From: JBJFGR01 sp051892875
GTDB lineage: Bacteria > Pseudomonadota > Gammaproteobacteria > Enterobacterales > Succinivibrionaceae
NCBI GenBank assembly: GCA_051892875.1
Contig: JBJFGR010000139.1
Coordinates: 1-30,990 of the forward strand
Reading direction: 5' to 3'
DNA: 30,990 bases
In this document: piece after piece, positions 1 to 7,902 of the stretch
How the letters are laid out: each line of letters opens with the position of its first letter
How positions within the stretch are numbered: the first letter of the stretch is position 1
Notes under the pieces: generated by a model
Databases searched by the model: none
What the model saw: only the letters and a program-made list of their open reading frames with translations
What the model was told of the DNA's origin: nothing
Made by a program: the position numbers and the translations under genes

Positions 1-72
1 AGCACTTACCATTGTTGCATGGGCAATAATAGAACTATATTGTTTAGCACTACAATCTGATTCTAGTTCTAA

Positions 73-465
73 GAAATTCTTTTAATTAAAGAAATTCACA
101 AGAATAAAAGCTTTTTTGTTGTTGCTACCAACGACACAGAAAGAAACTGGACACCTGCAGATTCAATCTTTGTTTCCAAGAATGAACATATGCAAGCTTT
201 GCTAATGATAATGACTCTAAGTCTTGCTGTATTTAGCGGACTAGAGTGGAAATTACAAAAAGCTATGAAAGACACAGGAATCCAACTTAAAAACCAATTA
301 GGAAAGCCTCAAGATAAGATAACTATGAGATTTGTGTTTCAGGAATTTGATGGTGTTTCAACAGTAATAATAAATGACCAAACTAGATGCTTTGATAACA
401 TAAAGGAACAAGCCATAAAAGTCCTACAATTACTCGGCCAACAATACATTGACACATATAGTTAG
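73..465 (+). pseudogene. IS1634-type transposase, C-terminal remnant
   Basis: This is the tail of a DDE transposase, reading on from about codon 103 as SFFVVATNDT and then, from 184, EHMQALLMIMTLSL followed by a GKPQDKITMRFVFQEFDG stretch. The pattern (a 'F..ATN' strand, then 'E.. .AL.M.MTL..', then 'NQ.GKP......W.FQ..+G') is what I know from the C-terminus of the IS1634/IS4-like transposases. The usual stretch of about 35 residues between those two blocks, which carries the catalytic glutamate, is missing. The frame is closed upstream by TAG at 64 and TAA at 70, so it is a decayed copy, not a gene. A different frame, open from the window edge to TAA at 83-85, encodes one hydrophobic segment (VAWAIIELYCLAL) and may be the end of an unrelated protein. 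Family assignment is by recalled motif only. Confidence 0.6.
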
Positions 466-821
466 CCGGTTAAAAAAAATAATATGGTGGCTATAATGAG
501 GAAAATAAGATGTTTCTAACGCGAAATGTAAGATAAAGGTTAAAATAAAAAGATTTATAGTGATTTTATCCTGTAAAATACCAATTAAATAGTGCGAAAT
601 TTTCTATTTTAAAGTATGAAAATGCTAGTTTTATATATTATGTAAAAAAATCACAAGTATTGAAAATATCCTATAATGAGCAAGTTACAATAATTACCTC
701 AATAGGTCATTATGGATTAATTTTTGATGAAAATTGGATATTAGAGTAATTGAAAAATTTTGCTAAATTAAGCATAATATATTAGAATTTATTAAACTTT
801 GTTTTATTTTGTTTTATATTC
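466..821. other. Intergenic stretch upstream of the thi riboswitch
   Basis: AT-rich DNA between the transposase remnant and the TPP riboswitch. The one thing that stands out is a 61-codon open frame on the plus strand (564-749, ending YGLIFDENWILE) with no ATG, GTG or TTG start near its beginning; it could be a fragment of a lost gene or chance. Weak promoter-like hexamers precede the riboswitch (TTAGAA 782-787 with TATTTT 805-810, and TTAAAC 792-797 with TATATT 815-820, each 17 bases apart), but neither is convincing alone. Confidence 0.3.
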
Positions 822-902
822 ACCTGTCGGAGTGCCTTTGGGGCTGAGATCATTTTGAAATCCGTATTACCTGCTCAGGATAATGCCTGCGAAGGGAACA
901 GT
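822..902 (+). promoter_or_regulatory. TPP (THI-box) riboswitch
   Basis: All conserved blocks of the TPP aptamer are present in order: CGGAGTGCC (828-836), GGCTGAGA (842-849), the CCTG...CAGG arm (870-880), ATAATGCCTGCGAAGGGAACA (880-900). Stem P1 is CTGT 824-827 with ACAG 898-901. It is close to the E. coli thiC aptamer. In this class TPP binding stabilises P1 and shuts off the downstream genes, here thiC and the whole thi operon. The 50 bases between the aptamer and the thiC start contain competing pairings that look like a translational switch (see findings); no run of Ts follows a stem, so transcription termination is less likely. Confidence 0.96.
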
Positions 903-951
903 TTTTATTATGTTTATTGCTTTAGACAGGTTTTGATTTATTGGAAAAACT

Positions 952-2619
952 ATGTCTATTTTGCAACAACATCTCGAAGCAGAGCAAGCTGCTCAAAAAA
1001 ATCTTCAAACTTTACAAGGTTTTGCTTATCCTAATTCTGAAAGAAAATACAAAAATCTCGAAAAAATTTCAGCAAAAATTCCTTATCGTTTAATTAAATT
1101 AACAAATGGTGAAACTGTAGAATTGTATGATACTGCAGGATTATATGGAGATACCCAAGCGAAAATTGATGTTACAAAGGGATTGCCTTTATTAAGGGAA
1201 GAATGGTTAGCTAATAGAGAAGGTATTGAAGTTGTAAAACCTTCTGATACAGTAGCTGGAATTAGTTCTCAAAAAAAGACTCGTATTGCTACCAAAAAGG
1301 GTATAACTCAGCTAGAGTTAGCTCGTAGAGGTGTGATTACTCCTGAAATGGAATATATTGCAGCACGTGAAAATCTTGGTGTCGAAACTGAGTATTTTAC
1401 ACCTGAAATGATTAGAGAAGAGGTTGCAGCTGGCAGAGCTGTTATTCCTGCTAATATTAATCATCCAGAAGCTGAGCCAATGATTATTGGTAGAAAATTT
1501 AAAGTTAAAATTAATTCAAATATTGGTAACAGTGCAATTTCTTCATCTATTGCTCAAGAAGTAGAAAAAATGGTTTTTAGTACTATTTATGGTGCTGATA
1601 CAGTAATGGATTTGAGTACGGGTAAAAACATTCATGAAACAAGAGAATGGATAATTCGTAATAGTCCCGTTCCTATTGGAACTGTTCCTTTATACCAAGC
1701 ATTAGAAAAAGTAAATGGTATTGCTGAGAATTTAACATTTGAAGTATTTAAGGAAACATTAATAGAGCAAGCTGAACAAGGTGTTGATTATTTTACAATT
1801 CATGCTGGATTGCTTGAAAGATTTATAAAAATTGCAGCTAAACGTTTGACAGGTATTGTATCTCGTGGCGGTTCAATTATGGCAAAGTGGTCAATGTATC
1901 ATAAAAAAGAAAATTTTTTGTATACAAATTTTGGGGAAATTTGCGATATATGTGCCAAGTATGATGTTGCTATTTCTTTAGGTGATGGTTTAAGACCTGG
2001 ATCTATACATGATGCAAATGATGAAGCTCAGTTAGGTGAACTTAAAGTATTAGGAGAACTGACTGAAATAGCTTGGAGTAAAGGTGTTCAGGTATTGATT
2101 GAGGGGCCTGGTCATGTTCCAATGCATAAAATAAAAGAAAATATGGATTTACAAGTAGAGTATTGTCATGATGCTCCTTTTTATACTTTAGGACCTTTGG
2201 TTACTGATATAGCTCCTGGATATGATCATTTTACATCAGGTATTGGTGCAGCTATGATTGGTTGGTTTGGAACAGCAATGCTTTGTTATGTTACTCCGAA
2301 AGAACATTTAGGTTTACCAAAACGAGATGATGTAAAAGAAGGATTAATGGCTTATAAAATAGCTGCTCATGCTGCAGATTTAGCAAAAGGTTATCCAGGT
2401 GCAATTTCTTGGGATAATGCTATGAGTAGGGCTCGTTTTGAGTTTCGTTGGCAAGATCAGTTTGCTTTAAGTATAAATCCTGAACTTGCAAAAAAATTCC
2501 ATGACGAAGATTTGCCTGATGATTGTCATCATTCTTCTGAATTTTGTTCTATGTGCGGACCTAAGTTTTGTTCTATGCGTATAAGTAAAGAAATAAAAGC
2601 TTTGGCAGATAAGGAATAA
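952..2619 (+). CDS. thiC: Phosphomethylpyrimidine synthase ThiC
   Basis: Radical-SAM enzyme that rearranges 5-aminoimidazole ribotide into 4-amino-5-hydroxymethyl-2-methylpyrimidine phosphate, the pyrimidine half of thiamine. The 555-residue protein carries the ThiC core (GTVPLYQAL, FTIHAG, SRGGS, ISLGDGLRPGS, VLIEGPGHVP, DIAPGYDH) and the unusual C-terminal cluster motif C532-x2-C535-x4-C540 that binds the [4Fe-4S] cluster. It is shorter than E. coli ThiC (about 630 residues), mainly because the N-terminal part is trimmed. The ATG lies 8 bases after GGA of a weak ribosome site (TTGGAAAAACT) that overlaps the riboswitch's proposed sequestering pairing. First gene of the thi operon, 50 bases downstream of the TPP aptamer; thiD-thiE follows after 4 bases. 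Confidence 0.97.
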   Translation: MSILQQHLEAEQAAQKNLQTLQGFAYPNSERKYKNLEKISAKIPYRLIKLTNGETVELYDTAGLYGDTQAKIDVTKGLPLLREEWLANREGIEVVKPSDTVAGISSQKKTRIATKKGITQLELARRGVITPEMEYIAARENLGVETEYFTPEMIREEVAAGRAVIPANINHPEAEPMIIGRKFKVKINSNIGNSAISSSIAQEVEKMVFSTIYGADTVMDLSTGKNIHETREWIIRNSPVPIGTVPLYQALEKVNGIAENLTFEVFKETLIEQAEQGVDYFTIHAGLLERFIKIAAKRLTGIVSRGGSIMAKWSMYHKKENFLYTNFGEICDICAKYDVAISLGDGLRPGSIHDANDEAQLGELKVLGELTEIAWSKGVQVLIEGPGHVPMHKIKENMDLQVEYCHDAPFYTLGPLVTDIAPGYDHFTSGIGAAMIGWFGTAMLCYVTPKEHLGLPKRDDVKEGLMAYKIAAHAADLAKGYPGAISWDNAMSRARFEFRWQDQFALSINPELAKKFHDEDLPDDCHHSSEFCSMCGPKFCSMRISKEIKALADKE

Positions 2620-2623
2620 TAAT

Positions 2624-4258
2624 ATGGGTGTTGTATTGTGTATTGCTGCTACAGATAGCATAAATGGTGCAGGAGTTACGGCAGATTTAGCCACAGTTAG
2701 GGATTTTGGTTTAAAAGGTGTTTGTGCAGTAACAGCTATAACTGCTCAAAATATGGATGGTTGTTATTCTATTGGTGTAACAGAACCTGAGTTACTTTCA
2801 GAACAACTTGAAGCTATATTAGATTCAAAATTAACTGTTAGTGCAATTAAATTAGGTTTAATACCTAATAAAAAACAATTAAAAATAATTTTAAAATTTA
2901 TAAAATTATTAAAAAATAGAAGAACAGAGCAAGAGGAACAAGAAGGAAATTTAGATACTGTTAAAGTTGTTTGGGATCCTGTTTCTTCTTCGAGTTCTGG
3001 GAATTTTTTGTCTACAATAAATTATAAAAAGCATTTATCAAAAATTTTGCCATATATTGATGTTTTTACGCCAAATTTAATTGAAGCTCAGGAATTGAGT
3101 GAAATTAAAGTTGATATGACATCTGTTGAAGATTTTCAGAAATCACTACAATATATGATTAATTATTTCAAGATAATGGGGGCTTCTAATATTTATATTA
3201 AAGGTGGTCATATTGTAGATTATAAAGAACAAATGGGGAAAAATAAATTTGATAATATTATTATCGATTGTGTTAAAACTATTGATTCTGAACATTTAGT
3301 TTATTTTTTAAATAATCGTTCATATTTTTCAAAAAGAGTTGCCAATGTTCATGGTACGGGGTGTATTGTAAGCAGTGCAATAGCTTCTATGTTAGCCAAA
3401 GGTTTTTATGTTTTAGATTCTATTGCCTATGCTAAGGCTTATGTAAATCAGGGTATTGAACAAAGCTTTGTTTTAGATTCGGAGCAATCTCAACGTTATT
3501 TTAAACATAAACCATATAATAATGATTTAAATTTATTTCCTCGAATGATTTATGATTTAAATAATTTGCATAATTTTAAATTTAATAAAGACGACGATGG
3601 TTTTGAAAAAATTGATGATGAATTAGGTCTTTACCCTGTTGTAGATAGTTCTGCCTGGGTTAGCAAATTGTGTAAATCAGGGGTAAAGATAGTTCAATTG
3701 CGAATAAAACAGCCTAAGAACAAAGAATTTTTAATAAAAGAAATTAAAAAGAGTGTTGCTATAGGTAAAAAATACAAAGCAAAGGTATTTATTGATGATT
3801 ATTGGGAATTGGCAATAGAACATAATGCTTATGGAGTTCATTTAGGACAAGAAGATTTGTGTACAGCTGACCTATTAAAAATTAAGTTAGCAGGATTACG
3901 TTTAGGAATATCTACTCATGGTTACGCAGAGATTGCTCGATCCTTAATGGTTAAGCCTAGTTACATAGCTTTAGGGCATATTTTTCCGACAAATTCAAAA
4001 GTAATGCCTTCATTACCTCAGGGAACCAAAAGATTGGCACAATATGTTTCATTATTAAAAGGTACTTATAAAACAGTTGCTATTGGTGGAATTAAATTAG
4101 ATAATCTTGATTCTGTTTTAGATACAGAAGTTGATTCTGTAGCTGTTATAACAGCTATAACAGAAGCTGAAAATTATGATGAAACTATAAAAATATGGCT
4201 TCAAAAGGTAAATAAAATTTCCTCTGATGAAGTTGTTACAGAAAAGGAAAAGAAATAA
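2624..4258 (+). CDS. thiDE: ThiD-ThiE fusion: HMP-P kinase / thiamine-phosphate synthase
   Basis: Bifunctional cytosolic enzyme. Residues 1 to about 290 are a ribokinase-fold ThiD that phosphorylates HMP and HMP-P: IAATDS(x)NGAG at 7-17, VTAITAQN at 36-43, DPV at 118-120 and the anion-hole/catalytic motif GTGC at 244-247. Residues about 333-535 are ThiE, which joins HMP-PP to the thiazole phosphate: VQLRIK 357-362, FIDDYWELA 389-397, GVHLGQEDL 404-412, GISTHG 428-433, IALGHIFPTNSKVMPS 448-463 and AIGGI. The last two blocks are of the E. coli/gammaproteobacterial type. A linker of some 40 polar residues joins the domains. Both active sites look intact, though the normal ThiD AGSDSSGGAG loop reads AATDSINGAG. 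AAGGA precedes the ATG; thiC ends 4 bases upstream and thiS begins at the base after this stop codon. Confidence 0.95.
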   Translation: MGVVLCIAATDSINGAGVTADLATVRDFGLKGVCAVTAITAQNMDGCYSIGVTEPELLSEQLEAILDSKLTVSAIKLGLIPNKKQLKIILKFIKLLKNRRTEQEEQEGNLDTVKVVWDPVSSSSSGNFLSTINYKKHLSKILPYIDVFTPNLIEAQELSEIKVDMTSVEDFQKSLQYMINYFKIMGASNIYIKGGHIVDYKEQMGKNKFDNIIIDCVKTIDSEHLVYFLNNRSYFSKRVANVHGTGCIVSSAIASMLAKGFYVLDSIAYAKAYVNQGIEQSFVLDSEQSQRYFKHKPYNNDLNLFPRMIYDLNNLHNFKFNKDDDGFEKIDDELGLYPVVDSSAWVSKLCKSGVKIVQLRIKQPKNKEFLIKEIKKSVAIGKKYKAKVFIDDYWELAIEHNAYGVHLGQEDLCTADLLKIKLAGLRLGISTHGYAEIARSLMVKPSYIALGHIFPTNSKVMPSLPQGTKRLAQYVSLLKGTYKTVAIGGIKLDNLDSVLDTEVDSVAVITAITEAENYDETIKIWLQKVNKISSDEVVTEKEKK

Positions 4259-4456
4259 ATGCTACTGATGATTAATGGTAAAAAATATGAAACTAAGGCC
4301 TGTAATTTGGCTGAATTGGTGGCAACTAAGGATAATATGCCTGAATATTATGCTCTTGCTCTTAATGGTGAGATTATATCTAAAGTTAATTTTGAGAATA
4401 CAAATTTACATGACGGTGATGAAATTGAAATATTTGTTATGATGGCAGGGGGGTAA
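4259..4456 (+). CDS. thiS: Sulfur carrier protein ThiS
   Basis: Ubiquitin-fold carrier of 65 residues that delivers sulfur, as a C-terminal thiocarboxylate, to thiazole synthase ThiG. The required Gly-Gly end is present (FVMMAGG), and so are the family's LNGEII and DGDEIEIF segments. I keep the ATG at 4259 because AAGGA at 4244-4248 is 10 bases upstream; a second ATG at 4268 would give a MINGKK start, also normal for the family. The stop codon of thiDE directly abuts this ATG, so the two are translationally coupled. Activation of the Gly-Gly tail needs an adenylyltransferase (ThiF or a MoeB-like protein), and none is encoded in this window. Confidence 0.93.
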   Translation: MLLMINGKKYETKACNLAELVATKDNMPEYYALALNGEIISKVNFENTNLHDGDEIEIFVMMAGG

Positions 4457-4463
4457 ATATTTT

Positions 4464-5255
4464 ATGGATAGTTTAAAGATTGGTGATAAGGTATTTTCTT
4501 CAAGATTATTTACAGGTACTGGTAAATTTTCTAACAGTTCAACTCTAGTTTCAGCAATTGAAGCTAGTGGATCTCAATTGGTTACTTTAGCTGTTAAAAG
4601 ATGTGATTTTAAAAATGGTTGTGATGCAATACTTCCTTCATTAAAACGATTAAAAGTTAATTTATTACCTAATACTTCTGGTGCTAGAACGGCTAAAGAA
4701 GCTGTATTTGCTGCTAATTTAGCAAGAGAAGCTCTAGGAACTAATTTTATTAAAGTTGAAATTCATCCTGAACAACGTTATCTACTACCAGACCCAATTG
4801 AAACCTTTAATGCTACAAAAGAATTGGTTAAACAAGGTTTTACAGTATTACCGTATTGCTCAGCAGATCCTGTATTATGTTTAAAACTAGCAGATGTCGG
4901 AGCTTCTGCGGTTATGCCTTTAGGTTCTCCAATAGGTAGTAATCAAGGGTTAACTACTTTATCTATGTTAAAAATAATAATTGCTCAGAAACAAGTTCCA
5001 GTGGTTATTGATGCGGGGATTGGTTCTCCTTCCCACGCAGCATATGCAATGGAATTAGGAGCTGATGCAGTGTTAGTTAATACTGCAATATCTGTTGCTA
5101 GAGATCCTGTTTCTATGGCAAAGGCTTTTGCTTTAGCTGTAGAGTCTGGTCGAACAGCGTATCTTGCAGGATTAGGTGTTGTTAATGACACGGCTATTGC
5201 CACAAGTCCTTTAGATGAATTTTTAAAAGAATTAAGTTCTCTAGAAATTAATTAA
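4464..5255 (+). CDS. thiG: Thiazole synthase ThiG
   Basis: Cytosolic TIM-barrel enzyme of 263 residues that condenses 1-deoxy-D-xylulose 5-phosphate, dehydroglycine and ThiS thiocarboxylate into the thiazole phosphate. Family blocks are RLFTGTGKF (14-22), LLPNTSGARTA (67-77), FIKVEIHPE with the Schiff-base lysine at K97, VLPYCSADPVL, AVMPLGSPIGS, VVIDAGIGSPSHAAYAMELGADAVLVNTAI and the C-terminal ATSPL segment. Length is normal for the family. The start follows a six-G run that is the end of thiS and serves as its ribosome site. It works directly with ThiS upstream and with ThiH downstream. Confidence 0.97.
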   Translation: MDSLKIGDKVFSSRLFTGTGKFSNSSTLVSAIEASGSQLVTLAVKRCDFKNGCDAILPSLKRLKVNLLPNTSGARTAKEAVFAANLAREALGTNFIKVEIHPEQRYLLPDPIETFNATKELVKQGFTVLPYCSADPVLCLKLADVGASAVMPLGSPIGSNQGLTTLSMLKIIIAQKQVPVVIDAGIGSPSHAAYAMELGADAVLVNTAISVARDPVSMAKAFALAVESGRTAYLAGLGVVNDTAIATSPLDEFLKELSSLEIN

Positions 5256-5274
5256 TATTAGGGTCGATTTAAAA

Positions 5275-6402
5275 ATGAGTTTTTATGATGAAATTACATC
5301 CCTAAATATTATTGATTATGTTAAGGATGTTGATAATTGTTCGGATAATGATGTTAGAAGAGCTATAGCAAAAAGTAAAAATGATGAAAATCTTGATTTA
5401 GGTGATTTTATGGCTTTAATTTCACCTAAAGCAGTTCCTTATATTTCAGAAATGGCGGTGCTTGCTCAAAAATATACCAGAAGAAGATTTGGAAATGGGG
5501 TGAGTATGTATATACCTCTTTATTTAACTAATCTTTGTACTAATAATTGTAAGTATTGTGGTTTTGCTGTTCATAATAAATTTGCACGTAGAGTATTAAA
5601 TGCTGGTGAAACTAGGCTTGAATGTGAAGCTATAAAAAAAATGGGTTATGAGAACATTCTTGTTGTAACTGGTGAAAATGAACGTAAGGGTGGAATGGAT
5701 TATTTTAGAGAAATGATCCCTATTGTAGCTGAATATGCGTCTTATTTAATGATGGAAGTTCAACCTTTAGACACTAAGGATTACTGTGAACTTAAAAAAA
5801 TGGGGTTGGATGCGGTAATGGTTTATCAAGAAACATATGATGTTGATTGTTATAAAGAAAACCACTTAAGTGGTAAAAAAACAGATATGCGTTACCGAAT
5901 GGAAACTCCAGAAAGGTTAGGTGATGCAGGTATTGATAAAGTTGGTATAGGTGCTTTACTTGGTCTATTTGAATGGAAAGCTGATGCTGTAGCTCTTGCA
6001 AGTCATCTTTTATACATGAGAAAACATTATTGGCAAATACGAATGAGTTTATCCTTTCCAAGATTAAGACCTGCTGCAGGTGGTTTTGAACCAAGAAATC
6101 CAGTATCTGATTTACAAATGATTCAATTGATATGTGCTTGGCGTTTGTTTGATCATGAACTAGAAATTTCAATATCTACACGTGAAAATCAGCGTTTTAG
6201 AGATATGATAACACCTATAGCAATTACAGCAATAAGTGCAGGTTCAAGCACTCAGCCTGGTGGTTATGCTATTGATAGACATGATTTGCCTCAGTTTATC
6301 ATCAATGATGATCGTAGTGTTGATGAAGTTTCAACGGCATTGCGATTAAGTGGATTGGAACCTATATTCAGAGAAACAAGAAGTTCTATAATTTTTAACT
6401 AA
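5275..6402 (+). CDS. thiH: 2-iminoacetate synthase (tyrosine lyase) ThiH
   Basis: Radical-SAM enzyme that cleaves tyrosine into dehydroglycine (for ThiG) and p-cresol. The cluster motif C88-x3-C92-x2-C95 (LCTNNCKYCGF) is in the right place, followed by GYENILVVTGE, MEVQPLD, VYQETYD and SLSFPRLRPAAGGFEP, all typical of ThiH. Length (375 residues) matches E. coli ThiH (377). The choice of ThiH over the oxygen-dependent glycine oxidase ThiO is the anaerobe/facultative version of the pathway. It is the last gene of the operon; a strong terminator hairpin begins 7 bases after its stop. Confidence 0.97.
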   Translation: MSFYDEITSLNIIDYVKDVDNCSDNDVRRAIAKSKNDENLDLGDFMALISPKAVPYISEMAVLAQKYTRRRFGNGVSMYIPLYLTNLCTNNCKYCGFAVHNKFARRVLNAGETRLECEAIKKMGYENILVVTGENERKGGMDYFREMIPIVAEYASYLMMEVQPLDTKDYCELKKMGLDAVMVYQETYDVDCYKENHLSGKKTDMRYRMETPERLGDAGIDKVGIGALLGLFEWKADAVALASHLLYMRKHYWQIRMSLSFPRLRPAAGGFEPRNPVSDLQMIQLICAWRLFDHELEISISTRENQRFRDMITPIAITAISAGSSTQPGGYAIDRHDLPQFIINDDRSVDEVSTALRLSGLEPIFRETRSSIIFN

Positions 6403-6408
6403 TAAAGA

Positions 6409-6465
6409 AGCTGTAAATTAGTATAATTTTATTTATGCTAATACTAATTTGCAGCTATTTTTGTT
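6409..6465. terminator. Bidirectional terminator between thiH and the NhaD-like gene
   Basis: An 18-base inverted repeat, with one G-U pair and one or two mismatches: AGCTGTAAATTAGTATAA at 6409-6426 and its complement ending TTTGCAGCT at 6456, followed by ATTTTTGTTT. It lies between convergent genes, ending thiH on the plus strand. On the minus strand the stem is followed by TCTTTATTA, so it may also end the transporter transcript. Confidence 0.85.
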
Positions 6466-6468
6466 TAA

Positions 6469-7752
6469 TTAGTTAAATATCTGTAGTAAAAATACATATA
6501 ACCAAAAAGCTATGATATAGGCAATTGTAGTATGCCATCCATATTTAATCCAAGTAATTATAGATCTAGCTTTAGGAACTATATCACAAACAGCAACACC
6601 AGCAGATGAACCAAACCAAACCATTGAACCACCGAAGCCTACTGCAAAAGATAACAGAGCGTAATTATATCCTCCTTGTTCTAAGCATAATTGGGTTAAA
6701 GGTATGTTGTTAAATACACCAGAAACTAAACCAATTACAAATGTTGAAGGATTTGTAGGAGATGGTAAATCACCTAAAGGTATTAAGTTAGCTGAAAAAA
6801 CTAAAACTAGTAAAAATATAGTACTGCTTAAGTTTTCAGGGGTAATTTTCCAATCTATTTTTGTGAAGAATTTTCCGATATATATAGCTATCCATATACC
6901 AAGTGCTGGAAAACTTAATATAGCATTAGTTGTAATACACATTACTAATATAAATAAAACAAGACTTAGTTTTACCCAATCAATTTTTAAAGATTGAATA
7001 TTTACTGTTGTTATCATTGGAGCGTATGATAATTGTTGTTTAGAGGCAAAGTAACTAAAAATGATAAAAGCAAAGATTGCAGGAATATATGCATGAGATA
7101 TATCTAATGGATTATAACCCTTTAACCACATTAAAGTAGTTGTCGTATCACCAACAACAGAACCTGCACCACCTGCATTAGAAGCGGCAACTATGGCAAC
7201 AGCATACCCTATATGAATTTTTTTATTGAATATTACATGTGCAATAGTACAACCGATCATTGCGGATGCTATATTATCTAAGAAAGAACTGATAAAGAAA
7301 ACAATACCTAAAAGAATTATTCCACCTAAAGTATTATTAGGAAGAATTTTGGGAATTTTATATGGAAGATTACTTTTTTCAAAATTATCAGCTAGAATAC
7401 TGAACCCAAGCAACATACCAGCAAGGTTTATTAAATCTAAGTAAGTAGTAATATATTTAGGAGAACTTAAGGTTTGTAATGTAAAATCAGGAACTATAAA
7501 TAATTTATATAAAACTAATATAGAGACTCCGATTATAGCAACATCAGTCGTGTTTTTATAAAATATAGCAACATTGATAAGAATTAATATAAATATAATA
7601 ATTTCCCAACGAATTCCAAAGCAAGATAACGTTGTTAAACCAAAATCATTGGCCATGCCACTTGATATATCAATCCCTAAGCATAATGAAGGTACTAAAA
7701 GGCACAAAATACTACCTAAAAATGTTAACCATAATTTTTTATTTGAAATCAC
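6469..7752 (-). CDS. NhaD/ArsB-like ion transporter (putative Na+/H+ antiporter)
   Basis: Inner-membrane transporter of about 427 residues with some 11-12 hydrophobic segments over its whole length. The signature SNAGGAGSVVGDTTTTLMW near the middle matches the 'NAGGA..P.GD.TTT..W' block of NhaD antiporters, and SSFLDNIASAMIG before it and SGVFNNIPLTQL near the end are the two re-entrant-loop type motifs of the ion-transporter (IT) superfamily. The exact ion is not decided by sequence; Na+/H+ exchange is the most likely, and an anion or citrate-type carrier is the alternative. I start it at GTG 7752, which has GGAGA 6 bases upstream; an in-frame TTG at 7764 overlaps that ribosome site. It is convergent with the thi operon. 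Confidence 0.75.
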   Translation of the reverse strand: MISNKKLWLTFLGSILCLLVPSLCLGIDISSGMANDFGLTTLSCFGIRWEIIIFILILINVAIFYKNTTDVAIIGVSILVLYKLFIVPDFTLQTLSSPKYITTYLDLINLAGMLLGFSILADNFEKSNLPYKIPKILPNNTLGGIILLGIVFFISSFLDNIASAMIGCTIAHVIFNKKIHIGYAVAIVAASNAGGAGSVVGDTTTTLMWLKGYNPLDISHAYIPAIFAFIIFSYFASKQQLSYAPMITTVNIQSLKIDWVKLSLVLFILVMCITTNAILSFPALGIWIAIYIGKFFTKIDWKITPENLSSTIFLLVLVFSANLIPLGDLPSPTNPSTFVIGLVSGVFNNIPLTQLCLEQGGYNYALLSFAVGFGGSMVWFGSSAGVAVCDIVPKARSIITWIKYGWHTTIAYIIAFWLYVFLLQIFN

Positions 7753-7850
7753 AAGCTTCTCCAAAAAATAATTATATATAGTTAGTAATACAACGTTTGA
7801 TTATAAATAATGTTACATTATTGTAATTTTGTTAAACTTTAAAAGTTATA

Positions 7851-7880
7851 GATATTGGTACTTTGAAAGGTACCAATATC
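7851..7880. terminator. Hairpin downstream of putP
   Basis: A perfect 11-base inverted repeat (GATATTGGTAC 7851-7861, GTACCAATATC 7870-7880) with an 8-base loop, 22 bases beyond the putP stop on the minus strand. The minus-strand sequence after it is TATAACTTTTAAAG, only a weak T-run. The plus strand has a stronger T-run (7890-7896) but no gene that needs it. Most likely the putP terminator or an mRNA 3' stabiliser. Confidence 0.6.
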
Positions 7881-7902
7881 TGGTGCTTGTTTTTTTAAAC
7901 TT

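Noticed and set aside
5792..6172. 126-codon minus-strand open frame inside thiH
   Set aside because: It is antisense to a strongly conserved gene, has no family motif and is explained as a shadow of the thiH codons.
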